Below are positions 1-7,780 of a stretch of DNA of 21,929 nucleotides, one piece after another. The number at the start of each line of letters is the position of its first letter. Position 1 is the stretch's first letter. Origin of the DNA: Betaproteobacteria bacterium. GTDB lineage: Bacteria > Pseudomonadota > Gammaproteobacteria > Burkholderiales > SG8-39. The position numbers were made by a program, and so were the translations under genes. The notes below the pieces were generated by a model, which was not told the DNA's origin, made no database searches, and saw only the letters and a program-made list of their open reading frames with translations. The DNA lies in the NCBI GenBank assembly GCA_019237595.1, contig JAFAGU010000342.1:1-21929 (forward strand), given 5' to 3'.

Positions 1-1329
<1,329 letters not shown>

Positions 1330-1370
1330 ATTGTTATCTCCCCCGATTTCTCCCGACCGTGAGGTTGCGA

Positions 1371-1376
1371 ATCATA
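1371..1376 (-). promoter_or_regulatory. Candidate dnaB -10 element
   Basis: TATGAT on the minus strand, about 42 bases upstream of the dnaB ATG, would give a leader of about 35 nt containing the GGGGGAG ribosome site. The bases at the -35 position (CAAAAT) do not resemble TTGACA, so an activator would probably be needed. The repeat array at 1398-1440 ends at that -35 position. This is inference from motif match and spacing only. Confidence 0.35.
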
Positions 1377-1397
1377 CGGAATGCGCAGAAAACATTT

Positions 1398-1440
1398 TGT
1401 GGACAAGTCGGTGGATAAGCAGTGAGTAACGAGTGGACAA
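1398..1440 (-). repeat. Phased array of four DnaA-box-like 9-mers upstream of dnaB
   Basis: Read on the minus strand, four directly repeated 9-mers occur: TTGTCCACT (1440-1432), TTACTCACT (1429-1421), TTATCCACC (1418-1410) and TTGTCCACA (1406-1398). Start-to-start distances are 11, 11 and 12 bases, close to one helical turn. Against the DnaA consensus TTATNCACA, the third and fourth listed units each have one mismatch and the first two have two each. All face the same way and lie just upstream of the candidate dnaB promoter. DnaA is the obvious candidate binder, but a different regulator with a similar site is possible. Confidence 0.6.
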
Positions 1441-1655
1441 CAACGTATTTCCTGTTTAGAGAAAAGTCCGAGAAGACCTCCTGTCAGTCGGGAAACTGTC
1501 CCTAGTGGCATTTTATACAGTACACTTTTCCGACCTCGATGAACAAAATTCCTCGACCGTCGCGCCGAGGCGTCGAAGCTCGGGCTGAACTAGTCTTAAC
1601 CACGTTAATCGCCGGCACTTTTGGCGAGCCATTACGCAGAGCTGCCTAGCAACGT
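1441..1655. other. rplI-dnaB intergenic remainder, relatively AT-rich, no gene seen
   Basis: Together with 1330-1440 this is the only stretch over 300 bases without a gene. It contains AT-richer tracts (around 1391-1400, 1441-1465, 1511-1530 and 1542-1552) in an otherwise GC-rich window. A minus-strand TATAAA at 1517-1512 is a possible upstream dnaB promoter -10, with a weak TCGAGG 16 bases upstream of it. An open frame from 1511 into dnaB has no family resemblance and overlaps the dnaB start, so I do not call it. No tRNA or clear small-RNA structure was found. Confidence 0.4.
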
Positions 1656-1683
1656 AAAAAGAAAAGGGGCCATGAGGCCCCTT
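1656..1683 (-). terminator. Rho-independent terminator after rplI
   Basis: On the minus strand AAGGGGCC pairs perfectly with GGCCCCTT around a TCAT loop (1683-1664), followed by TTCTTTTT. It lies 23 bases past the rplI stop and ends the rpsF-priB-rpsR-rplI transcription unit, which supports separate transcription of dnaB. Confidence 0.9.
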
Positions 1684-1706
1684 CCTTTACGACAATTTCT
1701 TAAATC

Positions 1707-2156
1707 TTACTGCTCGCCGAGCACGGACACCTTGATGGTCGCGGTGACGTCGGTGTGCAGCGCCACCTGGATGGGATAGTCGCCCACCTGCTTGAGCGGC
1801 CCCTGCGGCATGCGGATCTGCGAGCGCTCGACCTCGTGGCCCTGCTTCCTGAGGGACTCGACGATGTCGTAGTTCGTGACCGAGCCGAAGAGCCGGCCGT
1901 CCGGGCCCGCCTTCTGCGTGATCTGGACCATGAAGCCCTCGAGCTTCGTGCCCTGCTCCTGCGCCTTGGCGAGCTGCGCGGCTTGCGCCTTCTCGAGCTC
2001 GGCGCGCTTCGATTCGAAGGCCTTGATGTTCGCCTCGGTGGCTCGCTTCGCCTTGCCCTGCGGGATGAGGAAGTTGCGGGCGAAGCCGTCCTTCACCTTG
2101 ACCACGTCGCCGAGGTTGCCGAGGTTCGCCACCTTTTCCATGAGGATGACTTGCAT
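1707..2156 (-). CDS. rplI: 50S ribosomal protein bL9
   Basis: bL9 binds 23S rRNA near the base of the L1 stalk and helps hold the reading frame. The product is 149 residues, the normal length. It shows the N-terminal MQVILMEKVANLGNLGDVV and the GFARNFLIPQGKA signature (residues 24-36), a long charged connecting helix (about 41-75) and the C-terminal rRNA-binding domain with GRLFGSVT. GAGGA lies 8 nt before the ATG. It is the last gene of the rpsF operon, 10 bases after rpsR, and is followed by the terminator at 1656-1683. Confidence 0.98.
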   Translation of the reverse strand: MQVILMEKVANLGNLGDVVKVKDGFARNFLIPQGKAKRATEANIKAFESKRAELEKAQAAQLAKAQEQGTKLEGFMVQITQKAGPDGRLFGSVTNYDIVESLRKQGHEVERSQIRMPQGPLKQVGDYPIQVALHTDVTATIKVSVLGEQ

Positions 2157-2166
2157 GGCGCGGTCC

Positions 2167-2457
2167 TCAGTGGAGATCGGTGTACGACAGGAGGGCGAGG
2201 AAGCGCGCGCGCTTGATCGCCTGCGAGAGCTGCCGCTGGTAGCCGGCCGAGGTCCCGGTGATGCGCGCCGGGATGATCTTGCCGGTCTCGTTCACGAAGT
2301 CCTTGAGCGTCTCGATGTCCTTGTAGTCGATCCACTCGGCCTTCTCGGCGGTGAAGCGGCAGAACTTGCGCCGGCGGAATAGCGCCCGCTGGCCCTTGTC
2401 CTTCTTGTCCTTGCCCTTGCCCTTGCCGAACTTGCCTTTGCCTCTTGGAGGTGCCAT
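2167..2457 (-). CDS. rpsR: 30S ribosomal protein bS18
   Basis: bS18 binds the 16S rRNA central domain as a heterodimer with bS6, which is encoded two genes upstream. The product is 96 residues; the first 22 or so form a lysine/glycine-rich extension, somewhat longer than in enteric bS18. The conserved core follows: RRRKFCRFTAEK, IDYKDIETLKDFV, GKIIPARITGTSAGYQRQL and the C-terminal AIKRARFLALLSY. GGAAGG lies 10 nt before the ATG and overlaps the end of priB, whose stop is only 3 bases upstream, so the two are likely translationally coupled. Confidence 0.98.
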   Translation of the reverse strand: MAPPRGKGKFGKGKGKDKKDKGQRALFRRRKFCRFTAEKAEWIDYKDIETLKDFVNETGKIIPARITGTSAGYQRQLSQAIKRARFLALLSYTDLH

Positions 2458-2460
2458 GTC

Positions 2461-2760
2461 TTAGTTGCCTTCCGTAAATTCGATGTTCGTCGCGTGCAGC
2501 ACGAGCTTCTTCGAGCGCTTGCCCTTCGGGGCAAGGAATCCCTGCAGCCTTACTTCCACTCCGGGCGCCGCGGCGGCAATCAGCCTCGCCTGCGCCTGGA
2601 ACGCCACTGCCGGGATCTCCGCCTTCACCTTGCGCCGCCCGCCCGCCTCGTCCTGCTCCGATTTGTGGTCGATCCTGAATTCCACGACCGGGACGCCGGC
2701 AGGCGTGTAGCGCAGTTCGCTCAGCTCGAGAAGCCTTCCCTGGATTTCGATCCTGTTCAG
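2461..2760 (-). CDS. priB: Primosomal replication protein N (PriB), probable CTG start
   Basis: PriB is a single-OB-fold ssDNA-binding protein that acts with PriA in replication restart. Its position between rpsF and rpsR is the classic one. Visible family features include IEIQGRLLELSELRYTPAG, VVEFRIDH, EIPAVAFQAQA and VEVRLQGFLAPK near the C-terminus. The frame carries no methionine codon at all from the OB-fold start to the stop, and no GTG or TTG near the start. The only near-cognate codon at the right place is CTG at 2760-2758, overlapping the rpsF stop as CTGA, which gives 99 residues. I therefore propose CTG initiation by coupling to rpsF termination. The frame continues open upstream to 2967, but that part is rpsF in another frame. 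Confidence 0.88.
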   Translation of the reverse strand: MNRIEIQGRLLELSELRYTPAGVPVVEFRIDHKSEQDEAGGRRKVKAEIPAVAFQAQARLIAAAAPGVEVRLQGFLAPKGKRSKKLVLHATNIEFTEGN

Positions 2761-3161
2761 GTCGCGGGCGCGGCGCTCGGCGCCTCCGCCGGGCGGGGCT
2801 CGCCGCCCCGCTCTCCGCGGCCCTCCATCATCGACTTCGACTTCTCCTCGCGCATCATCGGCGAAGGGCTGGTATGCGCCTTCGGCATCTGGATGATGAG
2901 GTGGCGCAGCACCGCGTCGGAGAACTTGAACGAGTGCTCGAGCTCCGCGAGCGTCTCGTTGTCGCACTCGATGTTCATGAGCACGTAGTGCGCCTTGTGC
3001 ACCTTCTGGATCGGGTACGCGAGCTGCCGGCGGCCCCAGTCCTCGAGGCGGTGCACCGTGCCCTGGCGGCCGGCGATGACGTTCTTGTAGCGCTCGACCA
3101 TCTGCGGCACCTGCTCGCTCTGGTCGGGATGGACGATGAAAACGATCTCGTAATGCCGCAT
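2757..3161 (-). CDS. rpsF: 30S ribosomal protein bS6
   Basis: bS6 is the partner of bS18 on the platform of the small subunit. The product is 134 residues: a ferredoxin-like core, with MRHYEIVFIVHPDQSEQV at the start and LEDWGRRQLAYPIQK and HYVLMNIE further on, followed by an acidic/glycine/proline-rich tail (about 100-134) of the kind often seen in bS6. I chose the ATG at 3161, not the upstream in-frame codon at 3197, because MRHYE is the family N-terminus and GGAG lies about 11 nt ahead. It is the first gene of the operon; its stop overlaps the proposed priB CTG. Confidence 0.97.
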   Translation of the reverse strand: MRHYEIVFIVHPDQSEQVPQMVERYKNVIAGRQGTVHRLEDWGRRQLAYPIQKVHKAHYVLMNIECDNETLAELEHSFKFSDAVLRHLIIQMPKAHTSPSPMMREEKSKSMMEGRGERGGEPRPAEAPSAAPAT

Positions 3162-3185
3162 GTCTTGTTCGCTCCGTTTCCTATG

Positions 3186-3214
3186 GGTTGAGCCCAACCG
3201 TCATGCGTAACGGT
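3186..3214 (-). promoter_or_regulatory. rpsF leader with two mutually exclusive hairpins
   Basis: In the transcript, ACCGU (3214-3210) can pair with ACGGU (3201-3197) around an 8-nt loop. Alternatively GGUUG (3199-3195) can pair with CAACC (3190-3186) around a 4-nt loop. The two helices share bases 3197-3199, so only one can form at a time. The second lies a few bases upstream of the rpsF ribosome site. In several bacteria the S6:S18 complex represses rpsF by binding a leader hairpin with an exposed CCG; an ACCG sequence is present here. Function is inferred. Confidence 0.4.
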
Positions 3215-3233
3215 GTGAGCAGGAAGGGGCGGG

Positions 3234-3239
3234 ATTCTA
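3234..3239 (-). promoter_or_regulatory. Candidate rpsF operon promoter -10
   Basis: TAGAAT on the minus strand is followed at once by a C-rich discriminator (CCCGCCCC), as is typical of promoters under stringent growth-rate control. Transcription would begin near 3227 and give a leader of about 66 nt holding the hairpins at 3186-3214. No good -35 match is present 17 bases upstream. Confidence 0.5.
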
Positions 3240-3262
3240 CTTGAAAAACCGCGCCTTGGGGA

Positions 3263-3436
3263 TCAATCGGCCCCGCCGATCCCGAGCTCCTTCTTGACCG
3301 TTTCCAGGACGGGCCCGACCTTCCGGACGGCTTGGCGGATCTTTTCCGGGTCCGTCTCGAGGGTGCGCGCCCAGTAGTCGAGCGCGGAGGGCTTCAATTC
3401 GATGAGGGTCGGGTCGGGCGGGCTGTATTCAGCCAT
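3263..3436 (-). CDS. Small DUF3606-type protein overlapping rlmB
   Basis: A 57-residue protein starting MAEYSPPDP and containing LDYWARTLETDPEKIRQAVRKVG and VLETVKKELG (residues about 19-52, quoted in parts). This resembles the short DUF3606 family (tryptophan-containing LxYW core, then a helix ending KVGPS/VxxVxxEL); the function of the family is not known. The ATG at 3436 overlaps the end of rlmB by 8 bases (ATGGCTGA includes the rlmB stop), with AGGAG lying too close to act as a standard ribosome site, so translation is probably coupled to rlmB. It is small, charged and soluble, with no signal peptide. The family call is from memory of the motif and is moderately sure; the coding status is well supported by the overlap and the protein-like composition. 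Confidence 0.75.
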   Translation of the reverse strand: MAEYSPPDPTLIELKPSALDYWARTLETDPEKIRQAVRKVGPVLETVKKELGIGGAD

Positions 3437-4205
3437 GCTCCTGAGACCGGCGCGGTGCGGGTTTGTTCTCCCGCCGCCTCACCGACTCGAAGAGACAGAC
3501 GCCCGCCGCCACGGAGACGTTGAGGCTCTCCACTCCGCCTTGCATCGGGATCTTCACGAGCAGGTCGCAGCTCTCGCGCGTAAGCCGCCGCATGCCTTCC
3601 CCTTCCGCGCCGAGCACCCAGGCGATCGAGCCCGGGAGGTCCGCCTCGTAGAGCGTCTGCCCGGCCCGCTCGTCGGCGCCCACGATCCAGACGTTCCGCT
3701 CCTTGAGGTCCGCGAGGCAGCGGGCGAGGTTCGTGACCATGAGGTAAGGCGTCTGCTCGGCGGCGCCGCTCGCCACCTTCGAGACGGCCGGCGTCACGCC
3801 TACGGCCCGATCCTTCGGCGCCACCACCGCATGCGCGCCGGCGGCGTTCGCCACGCGCAGGCACGCGCCCAGGTTGTGCGGATCGGTCACGCCGTCGAGG
3901 ACGAGGAGCAGCGGGTCTTCGATTCCTTCCAGCACTTCGTCCAGCGACGAGGCGAGGTCGCGCACTTCGACCCGCGCGACGACGCCCTGGTGGCGGCCGC
4001 CGCCGCAGAAGCCGTCGAGGCGCTGCGTCGGGACGTGCATCACTCGCACGCCCGCCCGCTCGGCCGCCTGGACGAGGTCCTTCGCGCGCGCATCCTTCCT
4101 CTTCTCGTCGACGAACACCTCGAGCACCGAGCGCGGGTCCGCGCGCAGCCGCGCGAGCACCGCGTGGAAGCCGAAGACCACCCTCGGTTCGCGCTCGCCC
4201 TTCAA
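3429..4205 (-). CDS. rlmB: 23S rRNA (guanosine-2'-O-)-methyltransferase RlmB
   Basis: SpoU/TrmH-type enzyme that methylates the ribose of G2251 (E. coli numbering) in 23S rRNA using SAM. The product is 258 residues. A substrate-binding domain (about 8-80, starting VVFGFHAVLARL) is followed by the knotted SPOUT domain with motif 1 LDGVTDPHNLGACLRVANAAG (about 103-123, shown in part), motif 2 WVLGAEGEGM (196-205) and motif 3 IPMQGGVESLNVSVAA (219-234). I chose the TTG at 4205, which overlaps the rnr stop as TTGA and gives the normal short N-terminus; the GTG nine residues in would trim the first strand. The rnr-rlmB pairing is conserved in proteobacteria. Confidence 0.95.
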   Translation of the reverse strand: MKGEREPRVVFGFHAVLARLRADPRSVLEVFVDEKRKDARAKDLVQAAERAGVRVMHVPTQRLDGFCGGGRHQGVVARVEVRDLASSLDEVLEGIEDPLLLVLDGVTDPHNLGACLRVANAAGAHAVVAPKDRAVGVTPAVSKVASGAAEQTPYLMVTNLARCLADLKERNVWIVGADERAGQTLYEADLPGSIAWVLGAEGEGMRRLTRESCDLLVKIPMQGGVESLNVSVAAGVCLFESVRRRENKPAPRRSQEHG

Positions 4206-6322
4206 GCGGGAACCAGGTCCATCTTGCGCGAATCGAGGTCCACGCGCACGAGCTTCACCTTCATGCGGTCGGCGAGGCGGAAGCGCTTGCCGGTGCGCTC
4301 GCCCAGCAGCGCATGCCGCGTCCCGTCGTACTGGAAGTAGTCGCGCCCGAGCTCCGAGATGTGCACGAGCCCGTCGACGAAGTAGTCGTCGAGCGTGACG
4401 AAGAGGCCGAAGGGGGTTACGCCGGTGATGGTGCCCGCGAAGCTCTCGCCCACGTGCCCGCGCATGTAGTAGCACTTGAGCCAGTTCTCCACGTCGCGGC
4501 TCGCCTCGTCGGCGCGCCGCTCCGTCTCGGAGCAGTGGCGGCCGAGCGCATCCCAATCGACGCTTCGATAGTCCTTGTTCTGCAGCAAGGCCTTGATCAC
4601 GCGATGCACGAGCAGGTCCGGGTAGCGCCGGATCGGCGAGGTGAAGTGCACGTAGGCGTCGAAGGCGAGGCCGAAGTGCCCGACGTTGCTCGGGCTGTAG
4701 ACCGCCTGCTTGAGCGAGCGAAGGAGAATCGTCTGCAGGAGCGCGAAGTCGGGCCGCTTGCGGATGCGCTCGAGGAGCTCGGCGTAGTCCTTCGGCCGCG
4801 GCACCTCGCCGCCGGGGAGCTGCAGCCCCAGCTCGGCGAGGAAATCGCGGAGCGCGCTCACTTTCTCGGCCGCCGGGACGTCGTGCACGCGGTAGAGCAC
4901 CGGGTGATGGCGCTTGGCGATGAAGTCGCCCGCGCATACGTTCGCCGCCAGCATGCATTCCTCGATCAGCCGGTGCGCGTCATTCCGCTGCTCGGCCACG
5001 ATGCGCTCGATCTTGCCCTTCGCGTCGAAGACCATGCGGGTCTCGACCGTCTCGAAGTCGATCGCGCCGCGCCGCTGGCGCGCGGCATGCAGGACCTTGA
5101 ACACCGCGTAGAGGCTGCGGAGGTTTTCCGGGCACCGGTTGCCGGAGATCTCCTCCCACACCTTCGTGTAGGTGAGGCGCGCGTGCGAGCGGAAGACGGC
5201 GTTGTAGAACTCGTAGCGCGCCACCTCGCCCTTGGGCGTCACCGACATCTCGCAGACCACGGCGAGGCGGTCGACGCCGGGATTGAGCGAGCAGAGCTCG
5301 TTCGAGAGCTTCTCCGGGAGCATCGGGATGACGCGCCGGGGGAAGTAGACCGAAGTTCCCCGCTCGCGCGCCTCGAGGTCGAGCGCGTCGCCGTGCCGCA
5401 CGTAGTGGCTCACGTCCGCGATCGCGACCCAGAGCCGGAAGCCCTTGCCCTCCGGGCGGCAGTACACGGCGTCGTCGAAGTCGCGCGCCGTCTCGCCGTC
5501 GATCGTCACGAACCCGAGGTCGCGCAGGTCGTCCCGGTTCCGGATCTCGCGCTCTTCGACGCGGTCCGGGAAGGCGCGCGCCGCGGCGAGCGCCCGCTTG
5601 GAGAATTCGTGCGGCAGGTCGAACTTGCGCACCGCGATCTCGATCTCCATGCCCGGATCGGCATGGTGTCCCAGGACCTCCACCACGCGTCCCACCGGCT
5701 GCGCGTGACGGTTCGGATGCGCGACGAGCTCCACGGTCGCCACCTCGCCGGCCCTTGCTTTTCCCGCCGCGTCCGGCGGCACGAGGATGTCCTGCGAGAT
5801 GCGCCGGTCCTCCGGCACGAGCCGCAGCACGCCCCCTTCGTTGAGGATCCGCCCGACGATGCGGCGCTTCGCGCGCTCGAGCACTTCCACGATCATCCCG
5901 GTGGAGCGCCCGCGCGAATCGCGGCCGACGACGCGCACCGCGGCGCGGTCGCCGTGCAGCACCTGGCGCATCTCGTTGGCCGGAAGGAAGATCGACGCGC
6001 CGCCGTCGTCGGGCGCGAGGAAGCCGTGCCCGTCCGGATGGCCTTCGATGCGGCCTGCGACGACCGCGATGCGGCGCGCGACGAGCAGCGCGCCGGCGCG
6101 GTTGCGCACGACTTCGCCGGCGCGCTCGAGCGCAGCGATGTCCTTTTCGAAATCTTCTCGCTCGGCTCGCGCGATCCTAAGGCGCTGCGCGAGCTCCTTG
6201 GGCGTGAGCGGCTCTCTCGCGCGCTCGAGCTCGGACAGGATGCTCGACGCGTGCTCGGCATGCCCGCGCTCGGCGCGTGAGCGCCGGCGCAGCGCGGTGC
6301 GGGAGGGTTTTTTTCGCGACAC
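4202..6322 (-). CDS. rnr: Ribonuclease R, short C-terminus
   Basis: Processive 3'-5' exoribonuclease that degrades structured RNA and acts in rRNA and mRNA quality control. Domains in order: N-terminal helix-turn-helix (about 25-85), cold-shock domains (about 86-235), catalytic RNB domain beginning TIDGETARDFDDAVYC with metal-binding Asp275, 281, 283 and 284, and an S1 domain (about 620-700: GTITGVTPFGLFVTLDDYFVDG). The protein is 706 residues and ends about 15 residues after the S1 core (DSRKMDLVPA), so the lysine-rich tail of E. coli RNase R (813 residues) is missing. The start is the GTG at 6322; no ATG lies nearby. It is the first gene of an rnr-rlmB-DUF3606 unit, divergent from tRNA-Leu. 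Confidence 0.97.
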   Translation of the reverse strand: MSRKKPSRTALRRRSRAERGHAEHASSILSELERAREPLTPKELAQRLRIARAEREDFEKDIAALERAGEVVRNRAGALLVARRIAVVAGRIEGHPDGHGFLAPDDGGASIFLPANEMRQVLHGDRAAVRVVGRDSRGRSTGMIVEVLERAKRRIVGRILNEGGVLRLVPEDRRISQDILVPPDAAGKARAGEVATVELVAHPNRHAQPVGRVVEVLGHHADPGMEIEIAVRKFDLPHEFSKRALAAARAFPDRVEEREIRNRDDLRDLGFVTIDGETARDFDDAVYCRPEGKGFRLWVAIADVSHYVRHGDALDLEARERGTSVYFPRRVIPMLPEKLSNELCSLNPGVDRLAVVCEMSVTPKGEVARYEFYNAVFRSHARLTYTKVWEEISGNRCPENLRSLYAVFKVLHAARQRRGAIDFETVETRMVFDAKGKIERIVAEQRNDAHRLIEECMLAANVCAGDFIAKRHHPVLYRVHDVPAAEKVSALRDFLAELGLQLPGGEVPRPKDYAELLERIRKRPDFALLQTILLRSLKQAVYSPSNVGHFGLAFDAYVHFTSPIRRYPDLLVHRVIKALLQNKDYRSVDWDALGRHCSETERRADEASRDVENWLKCYYMRGHVGESFAGTITGVTPFGLFVTLDDYFVDGLVHISELGRDYFQYDGTRHALLGERTGKRFRLADRMKVKLVRVDLDSRKMDLVPA

Positions 6323-6327
6323 TAAGG

Positions 6328-6333
6328 TAGAAT
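6328..6333 (+). promoter_or_regulatory. Candidate tRNA-Leu promoter -10
   Basis: TAGAAT lies 10 bases before the mature 5' end of the tRNA and is followed by a GC-rich discriminator, as expected for stringently controlled tRNA promoters. Transcription would begin near 6340. No clear -35 is seen. It overlaps the 5' side of rnr on the other strand. Confidence 0.5.
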
Positions 6334-6343
6334 TCGCGCCCGC

Positions 6344-6430
<87 letters not shown>

Positions 6431-6507
6431 GTCATTTACCTGAAAGCATAGCAGCGTAGTCCCGTCCGACCATTGCGGCGCGGCGCGGCGCGGCCCAACA
6501 TTGCGTC

Positions 6508-7740
6508 GTGGAGAGGGATGCGCTGGACTGGCGCCGGGCGCATAGGCCCGGCGAGGCGACGCAGCCGAGCGGCGCCCACCCACGGCGCGCCATCCGCGTC
6601 AAGTGCATCACCGCCGAGGCCGCGTTCGCGGCGCTCGCGATCGAATGGAACCGCCTGCACGACCTGACGCCGTCGGCGAGCGTGTTCAATTCCTGGGTAT
6701 GGCAGTACCAGTGGTGGCGCAGCTACGGCGGCGGCCAGCCGCTGCGCGTGCTCGTCGCTTCGCAAGGCGACGAGGTGCTCGGCATCCTCCCGCTCTACGT
6801 CCAGCGCGAGCGCGCCTTCGGCGCGCAGGTGAGCGTGCTGCGCCTGGTCGGCACCGGCGGCGACACGCACCCCGACGACCTCGGCCCGGTGCTCGACGCC
6901 CGGCACGAGCGCGAGGTCGCTCGCGCGCTTGCGCGCGCGGCGGTGCGGGCCCCCGAAGGCGACCTGCTCCTCGTCACCGACATCGACCCGGACACGGCGT
7001 TCGCCGAGGAGCTCGAGCTCGCGGCGCGGCGCGCGCGCCGGCCGGCTCGCGTGGGCCGCACCGAGCGCATCGTCTACATCGACCTCCCCGCGAGCTGGGA
7101 CGCCTACCTCGCCTCGCTGAGCGGCAACCGCCGCGCCGAGATCCGCCGCGCGCGCAAGCGCCTCGCCGCCGCGCACGCCGTGCGCTTCTTCGTCTGGGAC
7201 GACGCCGCGCGCCTGGACTACGCCACCGAGCGGCTCGCGGACCTGCATCGCAGGCGCTGGGCGGCGGCGGGAGGCAGCGAATCGTTCGCCTCGCGCGAGT
7301 ACCTCGACTTCCATCGCGCCGTCATCGGCTCCTCGCTCGCGCGCGGATGGCTGCGGCTCTACTGCCTCGAGATCGACGGGACGCTCGTGGCGATGACCTA
7401 CTGCTACCGATTCCGCAACCGGGTCTTCGTCATGCAAGGCGGCTTCGATCCCGGGTGGGCGCAGTGGAAGCCCGGCACGGTCCTTCTTTCCCACGCCATC
7501 GAGCACGCCATCGGCGAAGGCAACGAGGTGTTCGACTTCCTGCGCGGCGAGCACCGCTACAAGGACCACCTCGCCAACGGGAGCCGCGATACCGTGTACG
7601 CGGCCATCCTGAGGCGCAATCTGCGCTCGCTCGCCTACCTGCTCCGTCCGCCGTACATCCCGATGCAGCGGAACAGCCTGCGCTCGCGCGCGGCGCGCGC
7701 CGTGCGGCGCTTCTTCCGACTGCGCGAGCCCGCCGCCTGA
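6508..7740 (+). CDS. FemAB/CelD-like GNAT-fold acyltransferase
   Basis: A 410-residue protein of the Acetyltransf_6 (BioF2-like/CelD) type: two GNAT-like halves, the second containing YLDFHRAVIGSSLARGWLRL, EIDGTLVAMTYCYRF, GFDPGWAQWKPGTVLL and EVFDFLRGEHRYKDHLA. Relatives are linked to exopolysaccharide or cell-envelope modification, but the substrate cannot be told from sequence. It is probably cytoplasmic, with no signal peptide or membrane segment. The GTG start lacks a Shine-Dalgarno; a -10-like CAACAT (6496-6501) ends 6 nt before it, as at several other genes here. The conserved part begins near residue 30, so the first 29 residues are uncertain. It lies between tRNA-Leu and an aldo/keto reductase, with no polysaccharide genes in view. 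Confidence 0.85.
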   Translation: MERDALDWRRAHRPGEATQPSGAHPRRAIRVKCITAEAAFAALAIEWNRLHDLTPSASVFNSWVWQYQWWRSYGGGQPLRVLVASQGDEVLGILPLYVQRERAFGAQVSVLRLVGTGGDTHPDDLGPVLDARHEREVARALARAAVRAPEGDLLLVTDIDPDTAFAEELELAARRARRPARVGRTERIVYIDLPASWDAYLASLSGNRRAEIRRARKRLAAAHAVRFFVWDDAARLDYATERLADLHRRRWAAAGGSESFASREYLDFHRAVIGSSLARGWLRLYCLEIDGTLVAMTYCYRFRNRVFVMQGGFDPGWAQWKPGTVLLSHAIEHAIGEGNEVFDFLRGEHRYKDHLANGSRDTVYAAILRRNLRSLAYLLRPPYIPMQRNSLRSRAARAVRRFFRLREPAA

Positions 7741-7768
7741 TCGATCGAGCGTGTCTTCGCCGGCGTGC

Positions 7769-7774
7769 TACGCT
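7769..7774 (+). promoter_or_regulatory. -10-like hexamer 6 nt before the aldo/keto reductase ATG
   Basis: TACGCT, then six bases (CGGCCG), then the ATG at 7781, with no Shine-Dalgarno. A start site 7 bases past the hexamer would be the A of the ATG, giving a leaderless mRNA. No good -35 is visible. Confidence 0.35.
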
Positions 7775-7780
7775 CGGCCG

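Noticed and set aside
4206..4958. An N-terminal extension of rlmB reading back into rnr
   Set aside because: The extra residues are rnr in another frame; RlmB homology begins at about 4205 and the TTGA overlap explains the start.
4313..6280. A very long open frame (655 codons) antisense to rnr
   Set aside because: It mirrors the codon structure of rnr in a GC-rich gene; composition is arginine/valine/histidine-rich without any domain, and rnr itself is unambiguous.
6431..6507. Possible mobile-element attachment next to tRNA-Leu
   Set aside because: No repeat of the tRNA 3' end and no integrase are seen; the following genes look like ordinary chromosomal genes.
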